Positions 16,785 through 26,752 are shown, numbered from the stretch's first letter. The stretch is 64,000 nucleotides of DNA from Granulicella sibirica (GCF_004115155.1 NZ_RDSM01000001.1:868001-932000), one strand, 5' to 3'. Notes: generated by a model not told the origin, from the sequence alone. Made by a program: numbers and translations.

Positions 16785-18745
16785 TCGAAGCAACGCCGAA
16801 GCTCGACGAAGCCCGCCTTCCGCTGCTATCGTCCACTCCTACAGTGAATGTCGCCCATCAGACACACGAGCTCCGGACAGTCTCCGCCCCCGCTCGCCTC
16901 TGGCAGCCCCGCTCCGTCGGCTACATTCTTCTCGCCTGGCTCATCCTCCAGGTAGGCTGCGTCTTCTCTCCGGGCCTGCTCGACGACGTTGACTCGATCT
17001 ACATCCAGATCGCACGCGAGATGCTCGATCGACACGACTTTGTCACCCCCACGATCGACGGTATCCGTTTCTTCGACAAGCCCCCACTCATGTACTGGAT
17101 GGCCGCCGGCTCGATGCGCCTCTTTGGCATACACGACTGGGCCGCCCGCATCCCACTTGTCCTCGGAACCCTCGCGCTCTTCCTAGCCGCGTACGCGCTG
17201 GGCATCCGCCTCTTCGCCGCCGTCTCTCCGAAAGAACATCCGGACCGCGGAGGCCTCTACGCCGCCCTGGCCCTTGCCACCAGCGTTGGCCCTTGGCTCT
17301 ACACCCGCTTCTACATCCCGGACATCGTCGTCGCCCTCTGGATGACACTCGCCGTCCACCTCACCCTCATCGCGGTCGAGCGTATCCGTAACCAGCAGTC
17401 CGCCCTGATCCCCTGCCTCGCCTTCGCCGCAGTCCTCGCCGCGAACGTCCTCACCAAGGGCCTCATCGGCCTCGTCTTTCCCCTTGGCTTCGTCATTTTG
17501 TATCTCGCCTTCACCCGCCAACTCCGCCTCCTTACAAAACTCCATCTCGCTGCCGGCACCGCTCTGTTCCTGGTGATCGCTGCCCCGTGGCACATCCTGG
17601 CTGCTATCCGAAACCCCGCCATCCCGATGCCCGCAGGCATGGAACTCCCAGCCAAAGCCGGATGGGCCTGGTTTTACCTCTACAACGAACACGTCGCCCG
17701 CTTCCTCTCGAAGCGCGTTCCCCACGACTACGGCCTCACCCCCATCTGGCTCTTCTGGCTCTACCTCGCCATCTGGGTCATGCCCTTCACCGCCTTCCTT
17801 CCCGGCGCGGTCGCTTGCCACATCCGCAAGCTAACCCAGCGCTCCACGCCCCGCGAGCGCGAAGCGGCGCTCTCTCTTCTGCTCTGGTCCGCGCTCATCC
17901 TAGGCTTCTTCACCATCTCCAACCGGCAGGAGTACTACTCGCTCCCCGCGCTTCCGGCCCTCGCCCTCATGGCCGGCGGCCTCCTCGCTCGGGCGGAAAG
18001 CCCTGCCGCCGACGAAGAAGGCAGGAAGGCCCGCCGCAGCGTCCGCAACTGGACCCTCCGCTTCCTCTTCCCCCTCACCACCGCCGTCGCCGTCATCTGC
18101 GCCTTCTTCGCGATCACCGCCCCCAAACCCCCACCCGGTGCCGACCTCTCCACCCTCCTCGCCAACAACCCCGCACTCTACAACCTCTCCCTCGGCCACC
18201 TCTTCGACCTCACCGGCGACGCCATGGGCCTCTTCCGCGCCCCCCTCGTCGCCGTCACCATCGGCATGCTCGCCATCGGCATCGGAAGCGCCCGCCTCCG
18301 GCATCTCCGTCGTCCGCACGCCGCGACCATGGCAATCGCCATCGGCATGACCTTCACCCTCCTCGCCGCCCACGAGGGGCTTATCCGCTTCAACTCCATC
18401 CTCGGCTCAAAGGACCTCGCCGTCGCGATCAACCGCGTCCGCCGCCCCGGCGACCTGATCCTCCTCGACGGCGAGCTCACCTCCGGCTCGACCCTGATCT
18501 TCTACACCGGCCAGCCCCTTCACCTCGTCAACGGGCACATCAACGGCCCATGGTTCGGCTCCTTCTGGCCCGACGCTCCCCACATCTTCGAGACCGACGA
18601 CTCGCTCCACGCCCTCTGGGCCAGCCCCCGGCGTCTCTTCCTTCTCACCTATTCGCGGACCCGCGCACAGGATCTGGCCCGCTTCGGCAGGGTGCGCATC
18701 CTCGCCTCCGCCGGCGGCAAGACCATCCTGACCAACCAGCCTTAG
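16781..18745 (+). CDS. ArnT-like GT-C glycosyltransferase (paralogue)
   Basis: 654 aa, TTG start with GAAGAGA just upstream. It shares layout and motifs with the gene before it: LLDDVDSIYIQ as the acidic loop motif, FDKPPLMYW, then APWHILAA and NEHVARFLSKR. About twelve membrane segments and a soluble end are predicted. An N-terminal extension of about 45 residues precedes the first helix. The pair probably arose by duplication and may act on different acceptors or donors. The downstream HpnI-like genes on the other strand also modify lipids with sugars. Confidence 0.8.
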   Translation: MIEATPKLDEARLPLLSSTPTVNVAHQTHELRTVSAPARLWQPRSVGYILLAWLILQVGCVFSPGLLDDVDSIYIQIAREMLDRHDFVTPTIDGIRFFDKPPLMYWMAAGSMRLFGIHDWAARIPLVLGTLALFLAAYALGIRLFAAVSPKEHPDRGGLYAALALATSVGPWLYTRFYIPDIVVALWMTLAVHLTLIAVERIRNQQSALIPCLAFAAVLAANVLTKGLIGLVFPLGFVILYLAFTRQLRLLTKLHLAAGTALFLVIAAPWHILAAIRNPAIPMPAGMELPAKAGWAWFYLYNEHVARFLSKRVPHDYGLTPIWLFWLYLAIWVMPFTAFLPGAVACHIRKLTQRSTPREREAALSLLLWSALILGFFTISNRQEYYSLPALPALALMAGGLLARAESPAADEEGRKARRSVRNWTLRFLFPLTTAVAVICAFFAITAPKPPPGADLSTLLANNPALYNLSLGHLFDLTGDAMGLFRAPLVAVTIGMLAIGIGSARLRHLRRPHAATMAIAIGMTFTLLAAHEGLIRFNSILGSKDLAVAINRVRRPGDLILLDGELTSGSTLIFYTGQPLHLVNGHINGPWFGSFWPDAPHIFETDDSLHALWASPRRLFLLTYSRTRAQDLARFGRVRILASAGGKTILTNQP

Positions 18746-18754
18746 GAACCGCCC

Positions 18755-19969
18755 TCAGGCGTGCGGAGCCTCCACCTGCTCAATCGTCGCTCCTGACGTC
18801 GTGGCGCGGCGGTGAAAGCGCCCATCCTCCTCGAGCTGGTACGTCCCGCCGTGATAGGACAGCGTGCTCCCCCAATAGCTCGCCGCCCACAGGATGCCTC
18901 CCATCAGGTCCCGCACCGGGTACAACACCGCCTCCGCCATGACCCGCGTACCACCCAAAGCCCGCAGAACCGCGACAGCCATCACCCACCGGCTCAAACA
19001 GAGGCCAGCCAGCCAAAGCACCCCCAACTCCCAGTGCCCCGCCAGCAATCCCCACAGGAGACCCATCACCCCATACGGCACCGCGAACGTCAGCCCCGTA
19101 CCCAAATGCCCCTTCGGGCGCGACCGTCGCGTACTCTTGAGCCACCGCACCTGGTTACGAAAGCTCGCGCCAAAGCCTGTCGGAGGCACCGTCAGCCCGA
19201 TCACGTGGCTCGAGAGCCCCACCCGGTCCCCGCGATCCGCCAGCCGGTTCCCAAGCACGAAGTCTTCCGCCCAGAACTGCCCAAGCTGCTCGTGCCCGCC
19301 CGCACGCTCGAACGCCTCTTTGCGCAGCACCATGGTCACGCCGAGCGCAAACCGCGTGCCCTCGAGCATGTCCGCCACCAGCACGCCACCCGTCATCTCG
19401 ACGCTCTTACCCAGCGCATCCAGCTTTGCGGCCACACCGCCCTGCGTTGTCCCGATGTAGAGGCAGCTCTCAAGTGCTGTGCCATCCATCAGGCCCTTCA
19501 CACACTCCCGCAGCGAGTTCCGTTCCACCCGCGCATCGGCATCGCTCGTCACCAGCGTCTCGAACCGGGCTGCCCTCGCAAGTGCTGCCAGCGACCACAT
19601 CTTCGCGTTCGGAAACTCCGGCTCGCCGCACGTGATAAACCGCGCCCCCACCCCTGGATACCGATCGGCCACACGACGCGCCAACCGCAACCCTTCATCC
19701 GTCTCGTGTCGTGCGCAGAATAGAAGCTCGAACGCCGCCGGATAGTCCTGCTCGAAATACCGTACGAGATTCTCCTCCAGCCCAGCCTCGTTCCCATGCA
19801 GGGGCTTGAGGACGCTGAGCGGCGGAAATGCCTGAGCAGCCAGCGCCTCTTCCCGGCGTCGGCGCAGGCCGAACCGGACGGTAGCGACCAGCACCATGCC
19901 GCAATAAACCGTCGAAGTGATGCTCCCACCAGCGGCAATGCCGAACAATATCCGAAGCGCGAGACTCAT
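18755..19969 (-). CDS. HpnI-like GT2 glycosyltransferase (hopanoid/ceramide glucosyltransferase type), copy 1
   Basis: 404 aa from ATG at 19969, where the paralogue also begins; AGGG is seven bases upstream. Membrane segment at the N-terminus, then a GT2 domain: LSVLKPLHG, catalytic DADA, EDFVLGNRL and RNQVRW, which correspond to the D1, D2, D3 and (Q/R)xxRW motifs of ceramide glucosyltransferase-like enzymes. Two or three C-terminal membrane segments follow. HpnI adds N-acetylglucosamine to bacteriohopanetetrol. No other hopanoid gene is in the window, so the acceptor is inferred from family only. Confidence 0.75.
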   Translation of the reverse strand: MSLALRILFGIAAGGSITSTVYCGMVLVATVRFGLRRRREEALAAQAFPPLSVLKPLHGNEAGLEENLVRYFEQDYPAAFELLFCARHETDEGLRLARRVADRYPGVGARFITCGEPEFPNAKMWSLAALARAARFETLVTSDADARVERNSLRECVKGLMDGTALESCLYIGTTQGGVAAKLDALGKSVEMTGGVLVADMLEGTRFALGVTMVLRKEAFERAGGHEQLGQFWAEDFVLGNRLADRGDRVGLSSHVIGLTVPPTGFGASFRNQVRWLKSTRRSRPKGHLGTGLTFAVPYGVMGLLWGLLAGHWELGVLWLAGLCLSRWVMAVAVLRALGGTRVMAEAVLYPVRDLMGGILWAASYWGSTLSYHGGTYQLEEDGRFHRRATTSGATIEQVEAPHA

Positions 19970-20143
19970 CAAAAACCCTGGCGAACTTTCCAACTCGGCA
20001 ACGCCATCCGGGCGCCTCGGAAACACTTGTGCCGATGCGACACACTAGCTTGATGCGGACCAACCCGAAAGGAGACCAGTTTAAAAGATGCCGCTGGCTT
20101 CCACATCCCTCTCTTAGGGGGTCCAGACACGTCCCAATCCACG

Positions 20144-21334
20144 CTACTTCGACGCCTCGACCCTGCCGCCCTGCTGGAACGTGTAGGTTCCGCCCCGGTA
20201 GTAGAAACGATCGCCCGCGAAGCTTGCCGTCCACAGCGCAGCCCCAAGCAGGTCTCGCAATGGGTAGATCACCATCCCGCGCCTCCAGTCCAGATCTCCC
20301 AGCACTCGCAGGATTGCTCCCGCCTGCAGCCACCGATTCAAGACCATTGCCGCCAGCCAAAGCAGCCCAATCCCCACATGACCACTCAGGCCCCCCCAAA
20401 GCAATCCAAGTAGCCCGAACGGCATGGCAAACGTCAGGCCTGACCCAAGATGCCCCCAGGGCCGCGACCGCCTCGTGCTCTGCATCCACCGCAACTGGTT
20501 CCGGAACGATATCCAGAACGGCGAATCCTGCACCATCAGACGAATGACATGCGTCGCCAGAAGGACCCCTGTTCCCTGCGCGGCCAGCCTGTTCCCGAGC
20601 ACAAAATCATCCGCATAAAACTGCCCCAGCTCGGCAAACCCGCCGACATCCTGGAACGACTTCCGCCGCACCGCCATCGTCGCCCCAAGCGCGAACTTCG
20701 TGCCCTCGATCATGTCCGCCACCAGCACACCCGAGGTCATCTCGACACTCTTGCCCACGGCATCCAGCCTCGAGGAAAGTCCCGCCGCATTTCCCTTATC
20801 GAGCGACCCAAGGTACACGCACGAAGCCAGCCCCACATGCGGATCCTTCAAGTTCTGCACCATCTTTCGCAGATAGTCCGGCCCCACCCGGACATCCGCA
20901 TCGCTCGTGATAAACAGATCGTGCTTCGCCACCGAGTTCAGCCTCTCGAGCGAGTAAACCTTCGCGTTATGGAACTTGGGAATCGGCTCACCAGATGTGA
21001 CATACCGCGCCTCGACATGCGGATACCGTTCCCCCACCGTCCGCGCGAGCCGCAGCCCCGGATCCATCTCCTGCCGCGCGCAGAATAAAAGCTCGAACGG
21101 CGCCGGATAGTCCTGCTCGAAGAACGTTTCGAGGTTTCGCTCCATCCCCTGTTCCGTCCCATGCAGCGGCTTGAGTACGCTCACCGCGGGCAGAAACGGA
21201 GTTCCATCCCGCTCCTCGCGCCTCTTCCGCAGACCGAACCGAAGCGCAGCCGCCAGCACCATCCCGCAGTAGATCGTCGAAGTCACCGAACCGCACAACG
21301 CGGCATAGAACAGAACATGAAGCAAAAGACGCAT
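20144..21334 (-). CDS. HpnI-like GT2 glycosyltransferase, copy 2
   Basis: 396 aa from ATG at 21334 with GAAGG upstream; the frame runs further upstream but that part is Arg/Trp-rich and antisense-like. Motifs as in the paralogue: VSVLKPLHG, DADVRV, DDFVLGNRL, RNQLRW, and the same C-terminal membrane helices. By eye roughly half of aligned residues are identical to copy 1, including SVEM(T)xGVLVADM(x)EGT. The two genes are in tandem with 174 bp between them. Either could be the true HpnI. Confidence 0.75.
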   Translation of the reverse strand: MRLLLHVLFYAALCGSVTSTIYCGMVLAAALRFGLRKRREERDGTPFLPAVSVLKPLHGTEQGMERNLETFFEQDYPAPFELLFCARQEMDPGLRLARTVGERYPHVEARYVTSGEPIPKFHNAKVYSLERLNSVAKHDLFITSDADVRVGPDYLRKMVQNLKDPHVGLASCVYLGSLDKGNAAGLSSRLDAVGKSVEMTSGVLVADMIEGTKFALGATMAVRRKSFQDVGGFAELGQFYADDFVLGNRLAAQGTGVLLATHVIRLMVQDSPFWISFRNQLRWMQSTRRSRPWGHLGSGLTFAMPFGLLGLLWGGLSGHVGIGLLWLAAMVLNRWLQAGAILRVLGDLDWRRGMVIYPLRDLLGAALWTASFAGDRFYYRGGTYTFQQGGRVEASK

Positions 21335-21404
21335 TCGTACCTTCAGGGAGACGCCGGACGGGCCGCCGGAACGTGCTGGCCGCTCACCCCATTCACCCTC
21401 AAGT

Positions 21405-21836
21405 CTACAACCCGGCTGTCTTCGTCTTCCTCGAAGCCCGGACCGTCTTGGCCGTCTCCTTCGCCTCCGGAACCACCACCGGCCTACGCAGCGGCACCAA
21501 CCCCGCCGTCGGCTGCGGTTGCATCCGCGCCAGCATCTCGGTCCGCACATAGTCGACGAACCCCTGCATCTGCCGGTTCATCTCCTCCATCCGCTCCCGC
21601 ATCTGCAGCACGATCGCGATCCCCGCGATATTCACCCCGAGGTCCCGCGCCAGGTTCAGGATGAACTCCAGCCTCTCAAGGTCTTCGTCCGTGTAGAGCC
21701 GTGTGTTCCCATCCGACCGCGACGGCCGCAACAGGCCCTCTCGCTCATACAGCCTCAGCGTCTGCGGATGAATCTCGTACATCTCCGCCACCGACGAGAT
21801 CATGTACGCGCCTTTACCCTTACGCTTCGTTGCCAT
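21405..21836 (-). CDS. hspR: HspR-type MerR family regulator
   Basis: 143 aa. MerR winged helix-turn-helix at about 12-80 with the HspR-like stretch MYEIHPQTLRLYEREGLL and the wing RPSRSDGNTRLYTDEDL. A coiled coil (about 85-110) and a basic tail follow. HspR represses dnaK-type heat-shock operons through HAIR inverted repeats in actinobacteria and others. Here it is 13 kb from dnaK and not in its operon. It starts 116 bp from the divergent SDR gene. No HAIR box was seen near its own start. Confidence 0.75.
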   Translation of the reverse strand: MATKRKGKGAYMISSVAEMYEIHPQTLRLYEREGLLRPSRSDGNTRLYTDEDLERLEFILNLARDLGVNIAGIAIVLQMRERMEEMNRQMQGFVDYVRTEMLARMQPQPTAGLVPLRRPVVVPEAKETAKTVRASRKTKTAGL

Positions 21837-21951
21837 CGCCCCTCTTCCGCCCTATGCTATCGTCCCACCCGATCCTCGACAACATGGAACCCAAGCATAC
21901 CCCGCGCGCCACAACCCATCGCCAACACTACGGGAAAGCATCTCAATCCCC

Positions 21952-23001
21952 ATGAAGAAGTCGCAGGGAATCGTACTCGCCCAGATCATCACTGCCGTCA
22001 CGGCCGCCGCGGCAGCCTACGCGCTCCGCACCCGTGCCCCACGCCTGCGTCAGGTCGTCCTCATCACCGGGGGCTCCCGCGGGCTTGGACTCGCTATCGC
22101 CGAACGCTTCGCCCGCGATGGAGCTCAACTCGTCCTCGCCGCCCGCAACGGGGAGGAGCTGGAACGTGCTCGCGACCTCCTGTTCGAGCGCGAGGCTATC
22201 CAATCTCCGAACGATGTCCTCCTCATCCCAACCGACCTCAGCGACGAGTCCCAGGCCGCATCCCTGATCGCCGGCGCTCTTGCCCACTTCGGCCGCATCG
22301 ACGTGCTCATCAACAACGCCGGCATCATCCAGGTCGGCCCCGTCGAAGACCAGCCCATCGACGCCTACCACCGCGCCATGCAGATCAACTTCTTCGCCGC
22401 CCTCGCCACCATCCACGCCGCCCTGCCCTCCATGCTCTCCCGATACCGCGACCATGGTCAGCGCAGCGCCATCGTCAACATCGCGAGCATCGGCGGCAAG
22501 TTCGCCATGCCGCACCTTCTCCCCTACGTCGCCAGCAAATTCGCCCTCGTCGGCCTCTCCGAGGGCCTACATGCGGAACTACGCCATAAGGGCATCCGCG
22601 TCACCACCGTCTGCCCCGGCCTTATGCGCACCGGCTCTCACGTCCAGGCTGAATTCACCGGAGATCACGCGAAAGAGTACCGTTGGTTCGCCCTCGGGGC
22701 GACCACACCCCTCATTGCCGCGACGACCGCGCACGCCGCGGAACGCATCTTTCAGGCCGTCCGCACCGGCCGCGCCGAGATCACCATCACCCCTCAAGCC
22801 TGGCTCGCCGCCCGAGTCGTCGGCCTCGCACCCGCCGCCACTCAGTTCATAGCCTCCCTCGTCAACGAATATGTCTTGCCAGCACCCACATCCAGGGAAG
22901 AAGGCCGAACCCCCGTTCCCGGATTGGCAGTCAAGCAGCCGCGCGTCCCATTCTTTCCAGCCCGGAGTTCCCGGCTCCGGACCGGGCACAATCAGTCCTG
23001 A
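21952..23001 (+). CDS. Membrane-anchored short-chain dehydrogenase/reductase
   Basis: 349 aa from ATG at 21952. One N-terminal hydrophobic segment (about 8-24) is followed by an SDR domain: ITGGSRGLG cofactor motif, NNAG, catalytic Ser (IASIGG) and YVASK. The cofactor loop ends in an Ala-Arg-Asn (LAARN), which suits NADP. A C-terminal extension of about 90 residues ends in a Pro/Arg-rich tail. Substrate unknown. Confidence 0.8.
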   Translation: MKKSQGIVLAQIITAVTAAAAAYALRTRAPRLRQVVLITGGSRGLGLAIAERFARDGAQLVLAARNGEELERARDLLFEREAIQSPNDVLLIPTDLSDESQAASLIAGALAHFGRIDVLINNAGIIQVGPVEDQPIDAYHRAMQINFFAALATIHAALPSMLSRYRDHGQRSAIVNIASIGGKFAMPHLLPYVASKFALVGLSEGLHAELRHKGIRVTTVCPGLMRTGSHVQAEFTGDHAKEYRWFALGATTPLIAATTAHAAERIFQAVRTGRAEITITPQAWLAARVVGLAPAATQFIASLVNEYVLPAPTSREEGRTPVPGLAVKQPRVPFFPARSSRLRTGHNQS

Positions 23002-23156
23002 AGCACCTGCGGCCACTGAAACCCGTACGTTTGCACCTCGAACGATCAAAAACGGACCACTCCACGGCCCCTCGCCCTGCGCGCCGGCGGCCTCCCACAC
23101 CCGAATTACACGTAAATGCCGCGTTAAGAGACAGATACAACCGCAATAATTTCCTG

Positions 23157-23185
23157 TTGAATTCCCCAAACTTCTGGTCTATTGT
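23157..23185 (+). promoter_or_regulatory. Sigma-70 type promoter of the TonB receptor gene
   Basis: -35 TTGAAT (23157-23162), 17-bp spacer, -10 TATTGT (23180-23185). Five of six and four of six matches to consensus, correct spacing, in an AT-rich island upstream of an otherwise GC-rich gene. It predicts a leader of about 245 nt. Confidence 0.6.
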
Positions 23186-23266
23186 TCACCCATAAGCCAT
23201 ATGTCCGTTTAGATCGCAAACGATCAAAAATATGACGTACATACATCTCTATGGATCGCTGCTTGT

Positions 23267-23293
23267 GAAAAGGCCAGAGATGGCCTCCTTTTC
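23267..23293 (+). promoter_or_regulatory. Leader hairpin upstream of the TonB receptor gene
   Basis: AGGCCA-GAGA-TGGCCT forms a perfect six-pair stem with a four-base loop, extended by GAAA/TTTC across a three-base bulge. It lies in the predicted 5' leader, about 145 nt before the start codon. It could stabilise or regulate the mRNA; no known riboswitch was recognised. Confidence 0.4.
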
Positions 23294-23437
23294 GCATCTT
23301 CGCTTCTGGCATGGTGTGGAAGCTATTTGCTCCCTGCACGCAACCCTTGTCACACCTTCTCCAGAGAGCCTGCACAGACGGGCAATCAATCCGGAAGCAA
23401 AGTGATCTTCATTCCAACCAATGTTTTAGGAGGCAGT

Positions 23438-26400
23438 ATGCGAGTGCAACGTTTCTTATCGACGTGCCTGTTCGCCCTGTGTATCCATCTTCTTCTGCTG
23501 ATGCCAGCATGGAGCCAGACGATCACAGGAACCATCACAGGCTCTGTCACGGACCCCACCGGGGCCGCTGTCGCTCACGCCAAGGTCACCGCGCAGAATA
23601 TCGCCACCGGCGTCAACACCAACACGGAAACGAACCCCAGCGGCATCTATAACCTCCGCTTCCTCCAGATCGGCCGTTACAAGATCACCGTCGAATCCAC
23701 CGGCTTCAACAAGCAGTCCACCAGCGACTTCGCCCTCGAGGTCTCGCAGGAAGCCCGCGTCGACGTCAAGCTCTCTCTCGGTTCCGACACCCAGACCGTC
23801 ACCGTCACCGAGACCGCGCCAATCCTGAACGCCGAGAACCCCGAAACCGGTGACACCATCACCGCCGCCCAGGCCACCGAGCTTCCCCTCCAGGCGCGTA
23901 ACTTCTCCTCCCTGACGACCCTCGTCGCTGGTGCCGTCACCCCCAATCCGCAGGCTCAGAACAACGTCGGCCGCAGCGGCTACAACGGCGGCTTCTTCGT
24001 CAACGGCAACCGTGAGCAGTCCAACAACTACACCCTCGACGGCGCCGACATCAACGAAGCAATCGACAATTACATCGGCTACAGCCCCAACGTCGACGCC
24101 ATCGGTGAGCTCCGCATCATCACCGGCAACGCTACCGCCGAGTACGGCAATGCCAACGGCGGCCAGGTCGTCATGGTCACCAAGAGCGGTACCAACCAGT
24201 TCCACGGAAACGCCTTCTGGTTCCTCGAGAACACCAACCTCAACGCCGATAGCTGGTCCAACAAGCACACCGCCGACCCCACCGCCATCGGTGCCACCCC
24301 CGCCCTTGACCGCAGCACCTTCGGCGGAACCATCGGCGGACCCATCTTCAAGGATCGCCTCTTCTTCTTCGGCGACTACCAGGGAGCCCGTCAGCACACC
24401 AGCTCCGTGGAGTTCCGCTCTGTAGCCACAGCCGCCATGCGCGCTGGCTTCGCCCCCACCCTCGGCACCACCGTTGCCATCACCAACCCCGCCGCGGTCT
24501 ATCTCTTCGCGCACCCTGAACTCTATCCCCTTCCGAACGTCACCAGCACCAACGCCAACGGCATCGTCAGCAACTACCGCGGCTTCACCGGCCAGACCGT
24601 CCGCAACGATCAGGGCGACATCAAGGTCGACGGCAAGCTCACCGCCAGCGACAACGTCTCCGGACGCTTCTCCATCGGCCGCGAGTCCAGCGGTTACAGC
24701 AAAGTCTCCCTGCCCACCGACACCCCAGCCAACAACACCGATCCCTACACCGGCTTCGTCGTCAACTGGACCCACGTCTTCTCCTCCAACATCGTCAACG
24801 AGGCTCGCGCAGGTTTCGGACGCACCCGCTACACCAACGTCGCCTCCGACATCGCCGGCCAGCTCGGCCTCACCGGCAACGCCAAGCTCGGCATCCCCGG
24901 AACCCAGGTCTCTCCCGGTATCTCCACCCTTGATGCCTCCACCTCCAGCGTCGACGCCATCGGCGGCGGCTCCGGCGGCGGAAACGGCGTCCAGTCCGAC
25001 TCCATCGTCAACGCCTTCGTCTACGGCGACAACCTGAGCTGGCAGCTCGCCAAGCACACCATCAAGCTCGGCGGCCAGGCCATCCGCTACCAGGCCAACC
25101 GCAACTACTCCGGAAACGACGGCGCACGCGGCTTCTTCAGCTTCAATGGCAATGCGACCGGCGATGCCTGGGCCGACTTCCTCACTGACCAGGCCTCCTC
25201 CTACGGCCAGGGTTCCTACACCGACGAGTGGGGCCAGCGTCAGTGGCGCGACGCCCTCTTCTTCCAGGACGACTGGAAGGTCACCCCGAACCTCACCATC
25301 AACCTCGGCCTGCGCTGGGAGTGGGATCAGCCCCTCTACGAAGTCAACAACAAGCAGACCAACATCAACCTGACCACCGGAGCCATCCAGTACGCCGGCC
25401 TCAACGGCAACAGCCGCGCCCTGTACAACGACTTCTGGAATGGCTACATGCCCCGCCTTGGCTTCGCCTTCAGCCCCTCTGAGCTCAAAGGCAAGTTCGT
25501 CATTCGCGGTGGATACGGCATCACCAACTTCCTCGAAGGCACCGGCGCGAACCTTCGCCTGCCCCTCAACCCGCCCTTCTTCACCGACGCCTCCGGCAAC
25601 CACGTCGATGGCCAGCCCTACTTCCAGGACAGCAACGGCTTCCCCCTGCCCACCGACGTCGCCACCTTCTCGGGCAATGTCCGCGCCTGGGATCCGAAGC
25701 TGAAGCCCGCCCTGATCCAGCAGTTCAACCTCACCACCGAGACCGAGCTCAACAACAGCACCTCGCTCGTCATCGCTTACCTCGGCCAGACCGGCGACCA
25801 CCTCGTCGATCCGCGCGAAGGCAACCAGAAACAGTGCCCCACCTGCATCTCACCGGTGTCCTCGCTTCCGGGCCTCTCGCTCGTCTCGCAGGTCTCGCTC
25901 ACCGAGTCCAAGTCCAACATGAACTACAACTCGCTCCAGATCACCGGCCGTCATCGCGCCAGCCATGGTCTTGAGTTCCTCACCAACTACACCTGGAGCA
26001 AGTCCCTCACCAACAACCTCGGCTACTACGGCGCGGGCGGCGGTGCTTCAGCTTCGCAGAGCGCCTACTGGCAGGATTCCTACAACGGCGGATCAGACTA
26101 CGGCCCGGCGTTCTTCGATACCCCGCAGATCTTCTCCTTCTCCGGCTACTATGACCTTCCCGTCGGCCGGGGACGGATGTTCGGCGGCAACATGAACCGC
26201 GCGCTCGATGCGGCAGTCGGCGGATGGAAGGTCGGTGCCATCGCCAGCCTCCACTCCGGCATGCCTATCACCATCGCCTCGAACTCGCACTATCTCGTCA
26301 ACCAGCGCACCGACCGCGGCAATCACTACAGCAAGCTCATCGTGACCAACCGCTCCGTCGACAACTGGTTCGGAACCGGGTCCACCATCAACGTCCCCCA

Positions 26401-26734
26401 GGTCGTCGACGGTGCCACCATCAACGGATGCCAGACCCAAAACGCCCAGGCTCTTGGCTGCGCTTACGGACCGGAGACCACCGCGTCTCTCGGAACCGCA
26501 CGCGTCGGCTCCGAGCGCGCTCCGTCCTACAAGGATCTGGATGCGACGCTCAGCAAGGCCTTCACGATCGTCGGAGAGAAGCAGCTCGCCTTCCGCGCCG
26601 ACTTCTTCAACGTCCTCAACACCACCAGCCTCGCACCGCCCAGCAACAACATCGAGTCCGGCAACTTCGGACAGATCACCGGAACGGTCTCCACCGAACG
26701 TCAGATCCAGCTGGCTCTGAAGTTCACCTTCTAA
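23438..26734 (+). CDS. Oar-like TonB-dependent outer-membrane receptor
   Basis: 1098 aa. The start at 23438 has a near-perfect TAGGAGG Shine-Dalgarno and opens a signal peptide (1-26, ending AWSQ). A carboxypeptidase-regulatory-like domain follows (about 28-110, GTITGSVTDPTGA), then a plug (about 115-230, with GxNQ and TLDGADINE) and a long beta-barrel ending in aromatic Phe (LKFTF), the normal outer-membrane terminal signal. Large families of these receptors are typical of Acidobacteria and are thought to import oligosaccharides or other large nutrients. No TonB box or partner lipoprotein was identified nearby. Confidence 0.92.
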   Translation: MRVQRFLSTCLFALCIHLLLLMPAWSQTITGTITGSVTDPTGAAVAHAKVTAQNIATGVNTNTETNPSGIYNLRFLQIGRYKITVESTGFNKQSTSDFALEVSQEARVDVKLSLGSDTQTVTVTETAPILNAENPETGDTITAAQATELPLQARNFSSLTTLVAGAVTPNPQAQNNVGRSGYNGGFFVNGNREQSNNYTLDGADINEAIDNYIGYSPNVDAIGELRIITGNATAEYGNANGGQVVMVTKSGTNQFHGNAFWFLENTNLNADSWSNKHTADPTAIGATPALDRSTFGGTIGGPIFKDRLFFFGDYQGARQHTSSVEFRSVATAAMRAGFAPTLGTTVAITNPAAVYLFAHPELYPLPNVTSTNANGIVSNYRGFTGQTVRNDQGDIKVDGKLTASDNVSGRFSIGRESSGYSKVSLPTDTPANNTDPYTGFVVNWTHVFSSNIVNEARAGFGRTRYTNVASDIAGQLGLTGNAKLGIPGTQVSPGISTLDASTSSVDAIGGGSGGGNGVQSDSIVNAFVYGDNLSWQLAKHTIKLGGQAIRYQANRNYSGNDGARGFFSFNGNATGDAWADFLTDQASSYGQGSYTDEWGQRQWRDALFFQDDWKVTPNLTINLGLRWEWDQPLYEVNNKQTNINLTTGAIQYAGLNGNSRALYNDFWNGYMPRLGFAFSPSELKGKFVIRGGYGITNFLEGTGANLRLPLNPPFFTDASGNHVDGQPYFQDSNGFPLPTDVATFSGNVRAWDPKLKPALIQQFNLTTETELNNSTSLVIAYLGQTGDHLVDPREGNQKQCPTCISPVSSLPGLSLVSQVSLTESKSNMNYNSLQITGRHRASHGLEFLTNYTWSKSLTNNLGYYGAGGGASASQSAYWQDSYNGGSDYGPAFFDTPQIFSFSGYYDLPVGRGRMFGGNMNRALDAAVGGWKVGAIASLHSGMPITIASNSHYLVNQRTDRGNHYSKLIVTNRSVDNWFGTGSTINVPQVVDGATINGCQTQNAQALGCAYGPETTASLGTARVGSERAPSYKDLDATLSKAFTIVGEKQLAFRADFFNVLNTTSLAPPSNNIESGNFGQITGTVSTERQIQLALKFTF

Positions 26735-26752
26735 CGCACCGCAACCGAAGCA

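Larger units (their letters stand above)
23002..23437 (+). other. Intergenic region holding promoter and long leader of the TonB receptor gene
   Basis: The region is visibly more AT-rich than its flanks from about 23140 to 23270. It contains a promoter (23157-23185), a small hairpin GATCG-CAAA-CGATC (23212-23225) and a larger one (23267-23293). No gene was found in it. Confidence 0.6.

Noticed and set aside
23456..25801. A 781-codon minus-strand open frame opposite the TonB receptor gene
   Set aside because: Composition is Gly/Val/Asp/Glu-rich without domains, as expected for the antisense of a GC-rich gene. The plus strand has clear domains, promoter, SD and terminator.
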